NCBI GenBank assembly: GCA_050248375.1
Contig: JBFWSL010000034.1
Coordinates: 1 to 20,446, forward strand
Source: JAYZVT01 sp050248375
GTDB taxonomy: Bacteria; Pseudomonadota; Alphaproteobacteria; Rhizobiales; Methyloligellaceae
DNA: 20,446 nucleotides
Direction of reading: 5' to 3'
The notes under the pieces: model-generated
The model's input: only the letters and a program-made list of their open reading frames with translations
Database searches by the model: none
Told to the model about the DNA's origin: nothing
Part shown: in pieces, positions 8,706 to 15,191 of the stretch
How the letters are laid out: every line of letters starts with the position of its first letter
How positions within the stretch are numbered: the stretch's first letter is position 1
Program-made: the position numbers and the translations under genes

Positions 8706-8991
8706 CGCAGGAACTCACTCTTACGCAACACTGTTACTGCCGCGCCGAGGCACTGGCCGATGCGCGGGCGGAAGGACATCTCGGACACGCGATTCGCCGC
8801 TTCCGTCGAAGAGGCAGCCTAGACGGCGTTGGTAAACAGGGGGTTTAACGGCAGACCGAAATTGGACGGGCGACCCGGGAGGGGGGAGGAATCCGGCGGA
8901 TTCGGCTGGTCCGCCGCCCTTGAACAGTGGCGCTCAGGGCCGCACATTAGCAATCAAAGGCCGGACCGGCGCGCTTCAACACAAGGATATC
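8706..8991. other. Divergent intergenic region between the sigma-54 regulator and pepF
   Basis: No gene is supported in this 286-bp gap. It contains a perfect dyad GAATCCG/CGGATTC around one central base (8889-8903), overlapping a second inverted pair GGCGGA/TCCGCC (8895-8900 and 8910-8915). TTGAAC at 8920-8925 could be a -35 element for pepF, with CACATT at 8943-8948 as a poor -10. No clear promoter for the regulator was recognised. Confidence 0.3.
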
Positions 8992-10797
8992 ATGCAGGAC
9001 ACAGCACAGGCGGCAGCCAAGCCCGATCTCGGCGCGATGCCCGAATGGAACCTCGCCGATCTTTATCCCGATCCCGATTCGCCGGAGTTGAAGCGGGATC
9101 TGGCCGAGGCGCAGAAGCAGGCGCTTGCCTTCCAGAAGAAATTCCAGGGCAAGCTCGACGGCCTGGCCAAGAAGGGCGGCGCGAGACTGGCGGAGGCCGT
9201 CAGGGCATATGAGTCCCTGCAGGACCTGCTGGGGCGCATCGCCTCCTTCGCCGGCCTGCTTTATTCGGCCGACACGTCCGATCCGGCGCGGGCGAAGTTC
9301 TACGGCGACATCCAGGAGAAGCTGACGGCGATCTCCACCAGCCTGCTGTTCTTCGAGCTGGAGTTCAACCGCATCGGCACAAAGCGGCTGGCGGAAGCGA
9401 TGAAGAGCAGGAAGCTCGCCCATTACCGCCCGTGGATCGAGGACCTGCGCAAGGAAAAGCCCTACCAGCTCGACGACGAGATCGAGCGGCTGTTCCACGA
9501 GAAGTCGGTGACGTCGCGCTCGGCCTGGAACCGGCTGTTCAACGAGACGATCACGAGCCTGCGCTTCGACGTGCGGGGCGAGGCGCTGTCGCTGGAGCCG
9601 ACGCTGAACAAGCTGCTGGACCGGGAGGAGCCGGTGCGCCGCGCGGCGGCGGAAGCGCTGGCGGAGGTTTTCGGCGGGAATGTGCGGCTGTTCACCCTCA
9701 TCACCAACACGCTCGCCAAGGACAAGGAGATCTCCGATAGCTGGCGCGGCTTCGAGGACGTGGCGGATTCGCGCCACCTCGCCAACCGGGTTGAGCGCCC
9801 GGTGGTGGAGGCGCTGGTCAAGTCCGTGCACGACGCCTATCCGCGGCTGTCGCACCGTTATTACGCGCTGAAGGCGAAATGGCTCTGCATGGAGCGGCTC
9901 TCCCACTGGGACCGCAACGCGCCGCTGCCCGACCAGCCCACGCGCATCATCGCGTGGCCGGAGGCGGAAAAGATCGTGATGGAGGCCTATGGCGCCTTCA
10001 CGCCGGAGATGGCGAGCATCGCGGGCAGGTTCTTCGCCTCGCGCTGGATCGACGCGCCGGTGCGCGAGGGCAAGTCCCCGGGCGCCTTCTCGCATCCCAC
10101 GGTGCCGAGCGCGCACCCCTACATCATGCTCAACTACCAGGGCAAGCCGCGCGACGTGATGACGCTCGCGCACGAGCTCGGGCACGGGGTCCATCAGGTG
10201 CTCGCCAACGCGCAGGGGCCGCTGATGGCGCCGACGCCGCTGACGCTCGCCGAGACGGCGAGCGTGTTCGGCGAGATGCTGACCTTCCAGAAGCTGCTGA
10301 AGACGGCGAAGGACCGGCGCGAGCGCAAGGCCATGCTCGCCTCCAAGGTGGAGGACATGATCAACACGGTGGTGCGCCAGATCGCCTTCTACACCTTCGA
10401 ACGCAGGGTGCATCTGGAGCGGCGCGAGGGCGAGCTGACCTCGGAGCGGCTGGGGCAGATCTGGATGGAGGTGCAGGGCGAGAGCCTGGGGCCGGCGGTG
10501 GCGCTGAAGCCCGGCTACGAGTGCTTCTGGACCTACATCCCGCATTTCATCCATTCGCCCTTCTACGTCTACGCCTATGCCTTCGGCGAGTGCCTGGTGA
10601 ACTCGCTCTACGCGGTCTACCAGAAGGCCAACGAGGGTTTCGCGGAGAAGTATCTCGACATGCTGAGGGCGGGCGGCACCAAGCATCACTCCGAGCTGCT
10701 GAAGCCCTTCGGCCTCGACGCCAGCGACCCGCAATTCTGGTCCATGGGGCTTCAGGTCATCGAGGGTTTCATCGACGAACTGGAGGCGATGGAGTAG
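8992..10797 (+). CDS. pepF: Oligoendopeptidase F (M3B metallopeptidase, PepF clade)
   Basis: A 601-residue cytoplasmic zinc peptidase that cuts short peptides during protein and signal-peptide turnover. The zinc motif HELGH falls at 394-398 within LAHELGHGVHQ, and the third ligand is probably Glu421 in LAETASVFGEM. Other M3B features are the N-terminal PEWNLADLYPDPDSPEL, the SHPTVPSAHPYIMLNYQGK block before the zinc site, and FIHSPFYVYAYAFGECLV near the C terminus. Length is typical for the pepF/M3 clade. The ATG at 8992 has AAGGAT 6 bases upstream and starts the conserved region, so the longer in-frame upstream extension is discarded. It stands alone: a divergent regulator lies upstream, and the toxin-antitoxin promoter starts only a few bases past its stop. 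Confidence 0.95.
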   Translation: MQDTAQAAAKPDLGAMPEWNLADLYPDPDSPELKRDLAEAQKQALAFQKKFQGKLDGLAKKGGARLAEAVRAYESLQDLLGRIASFAGLLYSADTSDPARAKFYGDIQEKLTAISTSLLFFELEFNRIGTKRLAEAMKSRKLAHYRPWIEDLRKEKPYQLDDEIERLFHEKSVTSRSAWNRLFNETITSLRFDVRGEALSLEPTLNKLLDREEPVRRAAAEALAEVFGGNVRLFTLITNTLAKDKEISDSWRGFEDVADSRHLANRVERPVVEALVKSVHDAYPRLSHRYYALKAKWLCMERLSHWDRNAPLPDQPTRIIAWPEAEKIVMEAYGAFTPEMASIAGRFFASRWIDAPVREGKSPGAFSHPTVPSAHPYIMLNYQGKPRDVMTLAHELGHGVHQVLANAQGPLMAPTPLTLAETASVFGEMLTFQKLLKTAKDRRERKAMLASKVEDMINTVVRQIAFYTFERRVHLERREGELTSERLGQIWMEVQGESLGPAVALKPGYECFWTYIPHFIHSPFYVYAYAFGECLVNSLYAVYQKANEGFAEKYLDMLRAGGTKHHSELLKPFGLDASDPQFWSMGLQVIEGFIDELEAME

Positions 10798-10801
10798 GCG
10801 G

Positions 10802-10843
10802 CTGACAGGTTGTGCCGGGCGTGTTATACAGAATGTATAACAC
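10802..10843 (+). promoter_or_regulatory. Promoter with overlapping palindromic operator of the AbrB-Doc pair
   Basis: A perfect 9-bp inverted repeat, GTGTTATAC (10821-10829) and GTATAACAC (10835-10843) around 5 bases, lies 18 bp before the antitoxin start. A -35-like CTGACA (10802-10807) and a -10-like TATACA (10825-10830) are exactly 17 bp apart, and the -10 lies inside the left arm. An antitoxin bound to the dyad would therefore block RNA polymerase, the usual autoregulation of type II modules. GGAGG at 10849-10853 is the ribosome-binding site. Confidence 0.75.
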
Positions 10844-10861
10844 GATGCGGAGGCCGCGCCC

Positions 10862-11086
10862 ATGAAGCTCGAGATCAAGAAAATCGGCAATTCGACGGGT
10901 CTGATCCTGCCGAAGGAGCTGCTGGCGCGGCTCGGCCTCAAGCAGGGCGACACGGTCTATGTGACGGAAGCCGCCGGCGGCGATGTGCGGCTGTCGCGTT
11001 ACGACCCGGAATTCGAAGAGACCATGAAGATCATGGATGGTCTCATGGACGAGTATCGCGACACTCTGAAAGCTCTTGCCAAGTGA
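10862..11086 (+). CDS. AbrB/MazE-type antitoxin
   Basis: A 74-residue protein. Residues 1-47 match the SpoVT/AbrB swapped-hairpin DNA-binding fold: MKLEIKKIGNSTGLILPKEL, then LARLGLKQGDTVYVTE. The remaining acidic, helical tail (about 48-74, EFEETMKIMDGLMDEYRDTL) is the expected toxin-neutralising segment. GGAGG lies 8 bases upstream of the ATG. The stop overlaps the GTG start of the Doc toxin (GTGA), the tight coupling expected of an antitoxin-first module. The dimer probably represses its own promoter through the dyad at 10821-10843. AbrB-type antitoxins pair with several toxin families; the partner here is Doc rather than MazF or VapC. The fold and role are well supported; DNA binding to this dyad is inference. 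Confidence 0.9.
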   Translation: MKLEIKKIGNSTGLILPKELLARLGLKQGDTVYVTEAAGGDVRLSRYDPEFEETMKIMDGLMDEYRDTLKALAK

Positions 11087-11463
11087 CGGAGCCCAGGTGG
11101 CTTACGCTCAAGGAGGTGATTGTCACCCATGAGCGTCAACTGGCGCTGTTCGGCGGTGCGTCTGGAATTCGCGATCAGGGGCTGCTGGAGTCTGCGCTGC
11201 AGCGGCCAATCAACAAGTGGCAATACGAGCAGGCGGGTTCCGTGGAGCTTGCGGCCGCCTACGGCTTTGGCCTCGCGCGCAATCATCCCTTCGTGGACGG
11301 CAACAAGCGGGTCGCCTTCCTGTCGCTTGTGGGTTTCTTACGAAAGAATGGCATCGCCTTCGCGCCGAGCCAGGCGGAGGCGACGGCCATCATCCTCGCC
11401 GTTGCCGCGGGCGAGGTGGGCGAGGAGGGGCTCGCGCGCTGGATACGGGACCGGTTGCCCTGA
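11083..11463 (+). CDS. doc: Doc family toxin (Fic fold)
   Basis: A 126-residue protein starting at the GTG that overlaps the antitoxin stop; P1 Doc has about the same length. Doc toxins carry a Fic fold but phosphorylate elongation factor Tu, halting translation, instead of transferring AMP. The catalytic loop reads NHPFVDGNKRVAF (67-79), with His68, Asp72, Asn74, Lys75 and Arg76. Lysine after the asparagine is the Doc form, in contrast to the GNGR of AMP-transferring Fic enzymes. Further family features are GIRDQGLLESALQRP (28-42) and AAAYGFGLARNHPF (57-70). Every expected motif is present and the frame is open, so the toxin appears functional. It is paired with an AbrB-type rather than a Phd-type antitoxin. 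Confidence 0.93.
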   Translation: MTEPRWLTLKEVIVTHERQLALFGGASGIRDQGLLESALQRPINKWQYEQAGSVELAAAYGFGLARNHPFVDGNKRVAFLSLVGFLRKNGIAFAPSQAEATAIILAVAAGEVGEEGLARWIRDRLP

Positions 11464-11521
11464 CGCCGGACACCTGCCGGTACACCGGACACAAGGCGAT
11501 GTGCGCAGTCCGGGAACGGCG

Positions 11522-11645
11522 TGGACCCCGGCCTTCGCCGGGGTTTCGGAGATTTCGAAACGGGGGGTTTCGGAGATTTCGAAACGGGAAGACTGCGATT
11601 TCGAAGCGGGAAGACTGCCGAAACCCCGGCGAAGGCCGGGGTCCA
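11522..11645. repeat. Composite palindromic repeat element with internal tandem units
   Basis: Two perfectly complementary 28-bp arms (11522-11549 and 11618-11645) bracket 68 bp. Each arm itself contains CCCCGGC...GCCGGGG with a CTTC- or GAAG-type centre. Inside, a unit containing GATTTCGAAACGGG recurs at 11551, 11575 and 11597 (the last with one change), at periods of 24 and 22 bp, and CGGGAAGACTGC occurs twice (11585 and 11607). TTTCGAAA is itself a palindrome. The element sits in the convergent gap between doc and DUF411 and could act as a two-way terminator. It resembles the short mobile palindromes scattered in alphaproteobacterial genomes; family identity is not proven. Confidence 0.85.
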
Positions 11646-11683
11646 GCCGGGATGCTCCCGCTCGCGCCGGACCGGCGCCGCCG

Positions 11684-12139
11684 TCAATGCCGGGCGAAGA
11701 CCTCGGTGGAGCCGTCCTTCTTCACCAGCAGGACCTCGTAGCGTTCCGTCCTGCCGTCGTCGGATTCCATGCCGGGCGAGCCGACAGGCATGCCGGGCAG
11801 CGAGAGGCCGAGCGCGTCGGGCTTCTCGGCGAGCAGGCGTTTCACGTCGGCGGCGGGCACGTGACCCTCGACGACGTAACCGCCGACCTTGGCCGTGTGG
11901 CAGGACTCCAGCTTCTCGGTGATGCCGGCGAGCTTCTTGATCTCCTGCAGCTTGTCCGATCCCGGCTCGTGCATGGCCACCTTGAAGCCGTTGGCCTGCA
12001 GGTGGTCCGCCCATTTGCCGCAGCAGCCGCAACCGGCGTTGCGCCATATCTCGACCGTTCCCGGGGCGGGCTCCGCCTTCGCGGCAGGTGAAGCGACAAA
12101 TACAAACATGGCGAAGGCAAGGGCGAAGAATTTCGGCAT
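11684..12139 (-). CDS. DUF411 periplasmic metal-binding protein
   Basis: A 151-residue exported protein with a signal peptide at about 1-22 (FFALAFAMFVFVASPAAKA). The DUF411 core shows AGCGCCGKWADHL (35-47, Cys37, Cys39 and Cys40), LESCHTAKVGGYVVEGHVP (77-95, Cys80, His81 and His93) and GLSLPGMPVGSPGME near the C terminus. Proteins of this family are found with copper- and other metal-resistance genes and are thought to bind soft metals through these cysteines; no enzymatic role is established. The ATG at 12139 has AAAGGAG upstream, and the longer frame has no ribosome-binding site. No copper pump, oxidase or metal sensor is in the window, so the metal is not shown. It diverges from the ABC1-family gene. 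Confidence 0.93.
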   Translation of the reverse strand: MPKFFALAFAMFVFVASPAAKAEPAPGTVEIWRNAGCGCCGKWADHLQANGFKVAMHEPGSDKLQEIKKLAGITEKLESCHTAKVGGYVVEGHVPAADVKRLLAEKPDALGLSLPGMPVGSPGMESDDGRTERYEVLLVKKDGSTEVFARH

Positions 12140-12260
12140 GACCGGCTCCTTTCCGCGCAGTGTAATGGCCCGCCCCACACGCGCAAATGCCATCCCCGTG
12201 ATGGCGTGCGGCCGCATGGTAACGTGAATTTCCCATGCGGGCACATTAGATAGAAGGGTC
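12140..12260. promoter_or_regulatory. Divergent control region between DUF411 and the ABC1-family gene, with two dyads
   Basis: Two perfect inverted repeats lie in these 121 bp: GCCATC/GATGGC (12189-12194 and 12200-12205) and CCGCATGG/CCATGCGG (12212-12219 and 12233-12240). On the minus strand a possible promoter for DUF411 is TTGCGC (12186-12181) with TACACT (12164-12159), 16 bp apart, so the first dyad sits just upstream of its -35. The second dyad lies about 20 bases before the ABC1-family start. The arrangement suggests regulator binding but matches no site I can name. Confidence 0.4.
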
Positions 12261-13661
12261 ATGGCCTCGGATTCCGACGATATCGAGCGTAACCGCTTTT
12301 CCCGCCGCGTGCAGCGCTATGCGCGGGTGGGCGCGGGGATGAGCGGCTTCGCGGCGCGGCTGGCCGGCGCGCGGGTGCTCGGGCTCGATTTCGGCAACGA
12401 CCGCAACGCGCAGGAACTGGCACGCGCGCTCGGCGGGCTCAAGGGGCCGATCATGAAGGTGGCGCAACTGCTTTCCACGATCCCCGAGGCGCTGCCGCAG
12501 GAATACGCCGCGGAACTGGCGACCCTCCAGACCCAGGCCCCGCCCATGGGCCCGGCCTTCGTGCGCCGCCGCATGGCGGCTGAACTGGGGCCCGAATGGG
12601 AAAGGAAATTCGCCGCTTTCGAGAAAACGTCGGCGGCGTCCGCGTCGCTGGGCCAGGTGCACAGGGCGACGGCCCATGACGGGCGCCGGCTCGCCTGCAA
12701 GCTGCAGTATCCCGACATGCGCTCGGCCGTGGAAGCGGACCTGAACCAGCTCAACGTGGTGTTCTCCATCCACCGTCGCATGAACCCGGCCATCGATACC
12801 CAGGAGATGTCGAAGGAGATCGCGGCGCGGCTGCGCGAGGAACTCGACTACAGGCTCGAGGCGGCGCACATGGCGCTCTACCGGGAGATATTCCGGAGCG
12901 ATCCGCTGATCCGGGTGCCGGAAGTTCTGGACGAGCTTTCGACCGGGCGGCTGCTCACCATGACCTGGCTCGACGGCCGGCCGGTGCTCGACTTCAAGCA
13001 GGAGCCGCTGGAGGACCGCAACCGCATCGCCACGGCCATGTTCCGGGCGTGGTGGTATCCGTTCAGCCATTACGGCGTCATCCACGGCGATCCGCATCTG
13101 GGCAACTACACCGTGTTCGAGCATGCGGGGACCGATGGCCGGCCGCATCCGGCGGGGCTCAACCTGCTGGATTATGGCTGCATGCGCACTTTCGCGCCGA
13201 AATTCGTGCAGGGCGTGATCGACCTCTATCACGGGCTGGTGCGCAAGGACCGGGACCTGATGGTGCATGCCTACGAGACCTGGGGCTTCACCGGGCTCAA
13301 GGCGGAGGTCATCGACATCCTGAATCTGTGGGCAGGGTTCATCTACGGGCCGATGCTGGAGGACCGCACCCGGCGCATCGCCGAAGGGGTCAAGCCGGGA
13401 GAATACGGGCGCCGGGAGGCCTTCCAGGTGCACAAGGGCCTCAAGGAAAAGGGTCCGGTGCTGGTGCCGCGGGAGTTCGTGTTCATGGACCGGGCGGCCA
13501 TCGGGCTGGGCGGCGTCTTCCTGCATCTTGACGCGGAATTGAACTATTACCGGCTGTTCAACGAGGCCATCGCCGACTTCGATCTCGCCCGGGTGGCCGG
13601 GCGACAGCAAAGTGCCTTCGCGGCTGCGGGCGTTCCCCTGCCACAGGCGGCCGGGGCCTGA
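12261..13661 (+). CDS. ABC1/UbiB (COQ8/ADCK) family atypical kinase
   Basis: A 466-residue member of the ABC1 atypical kinase family, which supports ubiquinone synthesis and has an auto-inhibitory KxGQ segment. In order: GPIMKVAQLLSTIPEALP (62-79) at the KxGQ site, the Ala-rich nucleotide loop TSAASASLGQVHRA (123-136), ATP-site lysine Lys147 in CKLQYP, EELDY (193-197), the catalytic-loop equivalent HGDPHLGNY (275-283) and LLDYGCMR (302-309) at the metal-binding DFG position. KxGQ reads KVAQ, so the glycine is alanine, an atypical feature. The C-terminal membrane segments of classical UbiB are not obvious, so a soluble ABC1 paralogue is more likely than UbiB itself. AGAAGGG precedes the ATG at 12261. 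Confidence 0.88.
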   Translation: MASDSDDIERNRFSRRVQRYARVGAGMSGFAARLAGARVLGLDFGNDRNAQELARALGGLKGPIMKVAQLLSTIPEALPQEYAAELATLQTQAPPMGPAFVRRRMAAELGPEWERKFAAFEKTSAASASLGQVHRATAHDGRRLACKLQYPDMRSAVEADLNQLNVVFSIHRRMNPAIDTQEMSKEIAARLREELDYRLEAAHMALYREIFRSDPLIRVPEVLDELSTGRLLTMTWLDGRPVLDFKQEPLEDRNRIATAMFRAWWYPFSHYGVIHGDPHLGNYTVFEHAGTDGRPHPAGLNLLDYGCMRTFAPKFVQGVIDLYHGLVRKDRDLMVHAYETWGFTGLKAEVIDILNLWAGFIYGPMLEDRTRRIAEGVKPGEYGRREAFQVHKGLKEKGPVLVPREFVFMDRAAIGLGGVFLHLDAELNYYRLFNEAIADFDLARVAGRQQSAFAAAGVPLPQAAGA

Positions 13662-13669
13662 AGGCCCCG
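13652..13669 (+). terminator. Hairpin containing the ABC1-family stop codon
   Basis: A perfect 7-bp stem CGGGGCC/GGCCCCG encloses a 4-nt loop TGAA that contains the TGA stop. No T-run follows, so efficiency as an intrinsic terminator is doubtful. A second small dyad, CCCCT/AGGGG (13708-13720), lies farther on. Confidence 0.4.
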
Positions 13670-13773
13670 CTGCGGCGCATGGCCCCCCTTGGCGGGGCGG
13701 CGTTGCGCCCCTCACAGGGGTTATGTTATCCGGATCGGCCAGAGGGGACGCGTTTCCAGCCGAGGGGAGCCAA

Positions 13774-13917
13774 ATGAGCATTGATATGTCGAAAAGCCAT
13801 CCGGCCATGGACCGGAAGGAGCACGAGCGGACCTATGACGGTTTCGTCAAGGCGACGGTCGGTACCGTTGCCGGGTGTGTCCTGGTGCTCGCGCTGATGG
13901 CGATTTTTCTCGTCTGA
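13774..13917 (+). CDS. aa3-type cytochrome c oxidase subunit IV-like small membrane protein
   Basis: A 47-residue single-span protein. Residues 11-26 (AMDRKEHERTYDGFVK) followed by a hydrophobic span (about 27-47, TVGTVAGCVLVLALMAIFLV) match the short bacterial aa3-oxidase subunit IV family, a helix seen in alphaproteobacterial cytochrome c oxidase structures with no catalytic role. AGGGGAG lies just upstream of the ATG at 13774, which supports this start over longer in-frame ones. No other cytochrome oxidase subunit gene is present. The next gene, pntAA, begins 125 bp downstream on the same strand, and this small gene is often found beside pnt in alphaproteobacteria. Whether it serves oxidase or transhydrogenase is not decided by sequence. 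Confidence 0.85.
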   Translation: MSIDMSKSHPAMDRKEHERTYDGFVKATVGTVAGCVLVLALMAIFLV

Positions 13918-13926
13918 ATTGAAGGC

Positions 13927-13997
13927 CCGCCGGGTCATCCGGCGGAGGCACGGAATATCAGGTGCTGGCCCGGCGGCATGGCCCGGCCATGCCGCTG
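13927..13997 (+). promoter_or_regulatory. Two strong hairpins in the leader of pntAA
   Basis: CCGCCGG/CCGGCGG (13927-13933 with 13939-13945) and CGGCATGG/CCATGCCG (13974-13981 with 13987-13994, extended by three further pairs including one G-T) form two stable stem-loops between the subunit IV-like gene and pntAA. The second ends about 46 bases before the pntAA start. Neither is followed by a T-run. They could end or attenuate transcription or protect processed mRNA. Confidence 0.4.
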
Positions 13998-14042
13998 TTC
14001 CGGCCCCTACGCGCGAACCCGCCTTCAGAACGGAGCAGAGGC

Positions 14043-15191
14043 ATGATCACGATCGCTGTGCCGGCCGAGACAGAAAAGACGGAGCGCCGGGTGGCGCTCT
14101 CGCCCGAGACGGCCAAGAAGTTCACCGGGCTGGGTTGCACGGTACGGGTGCAGGCCGGCGCGGGCGCGGGGTCCGATTTCTCCGACGCCGACTACAAGGC
14201 TGCCGGGGCCACGGTCGCGAAGACCGCCGCCGATACGGTGAAGGGCGCCGGCGTGGTGCTCACCGTGCGCCGGCCGAGCGCTTCACTGGTCAAGGGAGCG
14301 GGCAAGGGCGCCATCGTCGCGGGCATCCTCGATCCCTTCGGAGACCGCAAGGATCTGGAGGCGCTGGCCAGGAGCGGCGCCATGCTCTTCACCATGGAGT
14401 TCATGCCGCGCATCACCCGCGCGCAATCCATGGACGTGCTGTCGTCGCAGGCCAACCTCGCCGGATACAAGGCGGTGGTGGACGCGGCGGCGGAGTTCAA
14501 CCGCGCGCTGCCGATGATGATGACCGCGGCCGGCACGGTGCCCGCGGCGCGCGTCTTCGTGATGGGCGCGGGCGTGGCCGGCCTGCAGGCGATCGCCACA
14601 GCGCGCCGGCTCGGCGCCATCGTGACGGCGACCGACGTGCGCCCGGCGGCCAAGGAGCAGGTGCAGTCGCTCGGGGCGAAGTTCGTCGCGGTCGAGGACG
14701 AGGAATTCAAGGCGGCCGAAACGGCGGCGGGCTACGCCAAGGAAATGTCGGCTGGCTACAAGAAGAAGCAGGCGGAGCTGGTGGCGGAGCACCTGAAGAC
14801 GCAGGACATCGTCATCACCACGGCGCTGATCCCGGGCCGCCCGGCGCCAGAGCTGATCTCCAAGGCGATGGTGGAGAGCATGAAGCCCGGCGCGATCATC
14901 GTCGACCTGGCGGCGGAGCGCGGCGGCAACTGCGCCGTGACCAGGCCCGACGAAATCATCAGGCACAAGGGCGTGACGGTCATGGGCAGCACCAACCTGG
15001 CGGGCGAGATCGCGGTGAACGCGTCGAGCCTCTATGCCCGCAACCTCTACACCTTCATCGAGACCTTGATCGACAAGGAGAAGAAGGCCGTCGCGGTCAA
15101 TCCCGAGGACGAAATCGTCAAGGGAACGCTGGTGGCCAAGGACGGCAAGATCGTTCATCCGGCCCTGGCGGCCAAGGGAGGCAAGTCATGA
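14043..15191 (+). CDS. pntAA: Proton-translocating NAD(P) transhydrogenase subunit alpha 1 (domain I)
   Basis: A 382-residue cytoplasmic NAD(H)-binding subunit (domain I) of the membrane transhydrogenase, which uses the proton gradient to reduce NADP+ with NADH. Visible are the N-terminal ERRVALSPETAKKFTGLG (14-31), the conserved SMDVLSSQANLAGYKAV (129-145), the Rossmann motif VMGAGVAGLQAIATARRLGA (173-192), Asp198 in TATDVRP, and the mobile-loop region with KEMSAGYKKKQAELVAEHL (233-251). Length matches the three-polypeptide form known from Rhodospirillum rubrum, where alpha is split. The ATG at 14043 gives the family N terminus, with GGAG a few bases upstream. Its stop overlaps the pntAB start (ATGA), so the three pnt genes form one operon. 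Confidence 0.97.
   Translation: MITIAVPAETEKTERRVALSPETAKKFTGLGCTVRVQAGAGAGSDFSDADYKAAGATVAKTAADTVKGAGVVLTVRRPSASLVKGAGKGAIVAGILDPFGDRKDLEALARSGAMLFTMEFMPRITRAQSMDVLSSQANLAGYKAVVDAAAEFNRALPMMMTAAGTVPAARVFVMGAGVAGLQAIATARRLGAIVTATDVRPAAKEQVQSLGAKFVAVEDEEFKAAETAAGYAKEMSAGYKKKQAELVAEHLKTQDIVITTALIPGRPAPELISKAMVESMKPGAIIVDLAAERGGNCAVTRPDEIIRHKGVTVMGSTNLAGEIAVNASSLYARNLYTFIETLIDKEKKAVAVNPEDEIVKGTLVAKDGKIVHPALAAKGGKS

Noticed and set aside
8947..10953. Very long minus-strand open frame opposite pepF and the antitoxin start
   Set aside because: Arg/His/Leu-rich shadow of a clear M3 peptidase; it also crosses the toxin-antitoxin promoter.
11522..11645. CRISPR array
   Set aside because: The repeat periods are only 22-24 bp with no spacers of distinct sequence and no cas genes; it is a palindromic element.
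12246..13808. Minus-strand open frame opposite the ABC1-family gene
   Set aside because: Antisense shadow; composition is His/Arg/Pro-rich and no family features are seen.
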